Shown in pieces: positions 24,076 to 25,567 of a stretch of DNA of 25,567 nucleotides. Under the pieces are notes generated by a model. It did no database searches and was not told the DNA's origin. It saw only the letters and a program-made list of their open reading frames with translations. Every line of letters starts with the position of its first letter. Positions within the stretch are counted from its first letter, which is position 1. Origin of the DNA: HGM04593 sp964458275 (lineage in GTDB: Bacteria; Bacteroidota; Bacteroidia; Bacteroidales; Bacteroidaceae); NCBI GenBank assembly GCA_964458275.1, contig CAYWIE010000039.1:1-25567 (forward strand), in the 5' to 3' direction. A program made the position numbers and the translations under genes.

Positions 24076-25380
24076 CTACTCCGGTGCAGTTCCACTCAAC
24101 TTTACAGTGTAGTTCCACGCGGTCTTCACTTTGCTTGCATCGTGTTTATCCGGCGCCGAATTTACCACTAACCACAAATGAGATATGCCTTCGGCAGGAA
24201 CAGTATATCTTATCTCTTCGCCTTTTCCGCCGGCGGTCTTGCGGCGCAGTGCAGGATTATAATCGGCTACAGAATCGTTCTTCACAGGCAGAAGAGCATA
24301 GTTCCATTCGCCCGAATGATTTTCGGGCAACTTGCCTTCGAGACTCAACACCACCTCTGTTCCGGGTTTAGGCAGAGCAAGCCTGATGCCGTTGTAACCA
24401 TAATATTGCGGAGCAGACTCCTCAGGCACCTTGTATGCATTGCCGTCAAGTTTAACCAGTTTGCCGGTGTGTCCGTTTCTGTAAGGCTTGGCATGGGGGC
24501 GTATTCTGTCGAGGTCATAGGTGATGAAGCGAAGTGCAGCATCGAAACACTCGTCGTTGAAAGCACTCTGACTGATGCCTGTCTGATGCTGATAGAGAAG
24601 TATAGGGTCGTGCTCGTCGCTATTGTTGCGCCAAATGCGACTCATTATCTCAAGTCCGTGTTTCTCTGACCAATATTCGGCAAAATAGGCATTGCAATAC
24701 ATGGTCTTTTCGCTGAAAGGATATATGTGGGTATTGTTCATGTAATTCTTCCAATGATAATTCTCTTCGGTCATCCAATGGGGATTCACATGAAAAAGCA
24801 TCCATTGCGACGTTACCTCCCAGATAGGACCGCCTGCACTTGTGAGACCATCAGCAGCTATCTGCGCTTGGAATGCATGGCCAAGTTCGTGTGCCACACA
24901 GTTGAACCTCTGCTCGCGCAGACGCGAAGGAGTTACCCAAATGGCACCAATAGTGTTGTCGTATGCGCCACCGTATGCAGTGCTCTCTTTCGAGTAGTTT
25001 ATCATCACCATCATGCGGTACTTGTCGGCATTTGAACCCGGCTCAATGAATTTGAGCGTGTCGCGATAGTAGATGTAGAATCGCTCGGCAGCTGCCTTCA
25101 TTGCCTCAAAGTCGAATTTCATATTCTCTCCTTCGAGGTCGGGAGCATTGTTTATATCACTTCCGAAACCTTTTTCCCAAAAATAGACGATATTGGGAGT
25201 GGTGTCCATTCGTTGAAAACAGTACCGGCTGAGAGTGTCGTTGAAATCCATTTCGCTGAACTCCTTGGGTATGTAAATTTCTTTACCGAAGAATTTCTCA
25301 CTACGTCCCTCGCCCTTGCATGATGCTATTGCAAGGAGAATCAGGGATAGTACAATCAGTTGCAGATTCAGTTTTTTCAT
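24076..25380 (-). CDS. Zincin-like lipoprotein with HELGH motif
   Basis: A 434-residue predicted lipoprotein. The leader is followed by the lipobox IASC with Cys21. Residues ~30-340 hold a metalloprotease-like domain with NCVAHELGHAFQAQ: His164, Glu165 and His168 form a HExxH zinc motif. A third ligand may lie in the conserved-looking region IWEVTSQWMLFHVNPHW or later. The C-terminal ~100 residues look like a beta-sandwich domain. It resembles Bacteroidales proteins I know as DUF6055-type, but I could not check this. It is transcribed towards the kinase and separated by a terminator, so it is probably not part of the exporter regulon. I see no clear TTTG / TAnnTTTG promoter in the 187 bp upstream (25381-25567). 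Confidence 0.87.
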   Translation of the reverse strand: MKKLNLQLIVLSLILLAIASCKGEGRSEKFFGKEIYIPKEFSEMDFNDTLSRYCFQRMDTTPNIVYFWEKGFGSDINNAPDLEGENMKFDFEAMKAAAERFYIYYRDTLKFIEPGSNADKYRMMVMINYSKESTAYGGAYDNTIGAIWVTPSRLREQRFNCVAHELGHAFQAQIAADGLTSAGGPIWEVTSQWMLFHVNPHWMTEENYHWKNYMNNTHIYPFSEKTMYCNAYFAEYWSEKHGLEIMSRIWRNNSDEHDPILLYQHQTGISQSAFNDECFDAALRFITYDLDRIRPHAKPYRNGHTGKLVKLDGNAYKVPEESAPQYYGYNGIRLALPKPGTEVVLSLEGKLPENHSGEWNYALLPVKNDSVADYNPALRRKTAGGKGEEIRYTVPAEGISHLWLVVNSAPDKHDASKVKTAWNYTVKLSGTAPE

Positions 25381-25567
25381 GTTTAGGTTGGTTCTATTAA
25401 TTAGTATAAATATTTCAGGGTCGGTTCTGTTTAGAATATTGTAATATGCTTTTAGTGCTATTCTTGCGGGTGTCGGTGGGTGTCTCTCCTACGATACGGC
25501 GATAGTAACGGCTAAGGGGAGGTTCTATAAATTAATTCATTGTTAATCAGTGTATTATTTTGTATAT

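Overview
The window looks like a chromosomal segment from a member of the Bacteroidota, most likely order Bacteroidales. Supporting signs are signal peptides ending in Ala-Gln, SpII lipoproteins, a promoter matching the Bacteroides TTTG / TAnnTTTG consensus, absence of clear Shine-Dalgarno sites, and typical Bacteroidales gene families and intergenic repeats. Species cannot be fixed from the sequence alone.

Layout. Positions 64-3318 hold a small unrecognised protein and a secreted S9 prolyl-oligopeptidase-type peptidase. Positions 3388-21258 hold a large ABC export locus: a MacA/HlyD-type adaptor (3498), alternating FtsX/MacB-type permeases of two classes, A and B, in the order A1 (4854), B1 (6931), A2 (8300, frameshifted), B2 (9651), A3 (10986), B3 (12263, ended early by an amber codon), a single LolD/MacB-type ATPase (13680), a lipoprotein ORF whose last ~21 residues are the 3' end of a class-B permease (14504), a TolC-type outer-membrane protein (16302), and a last pair A4 (18100) and B5 (19873). 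A NtrC-type sigma-54 response regulator (21323) and its histidine kinase (22691) follow on the same strand. A convergent zincin-like lipoprotein (24076-25380, minus strand) closes the window behind a hairpin terminator.

How it may work. The adaptor, TolC-type protein, ATPase and permeases make up a MacAB-TolC-like tripartite exporter, except that several permease pairs share one ATPase, one adaptor and one outer-membrane channel. The permease ends (membrane and cytoplasmic parts) are almost constant while the periplasmic domains vary, as expected of interchangeable substrate-recognition modules. Two matching control regions, upstream of the adaptor and of the TolC gene, each carry a GTGTCCG-type palindrome centred about 54-55 bp upstream of a sigma-54-like GG-N10-GA promoter. 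The only sigma-54 activator in the window is the linked response regulator, so a self-contained sensor, activator and exporter regulon is the simplest reading.

The locus is in flux. One permease is frameshifted, one carries a nonsense codon, one survives only as a 3' tail fused to a lipoprotein, and two ~97% identical, strongly hairpinned ~385-bp repeats lie between the A and B genes of the first and last pairs, about 12.9 kb apart in direct orientation.
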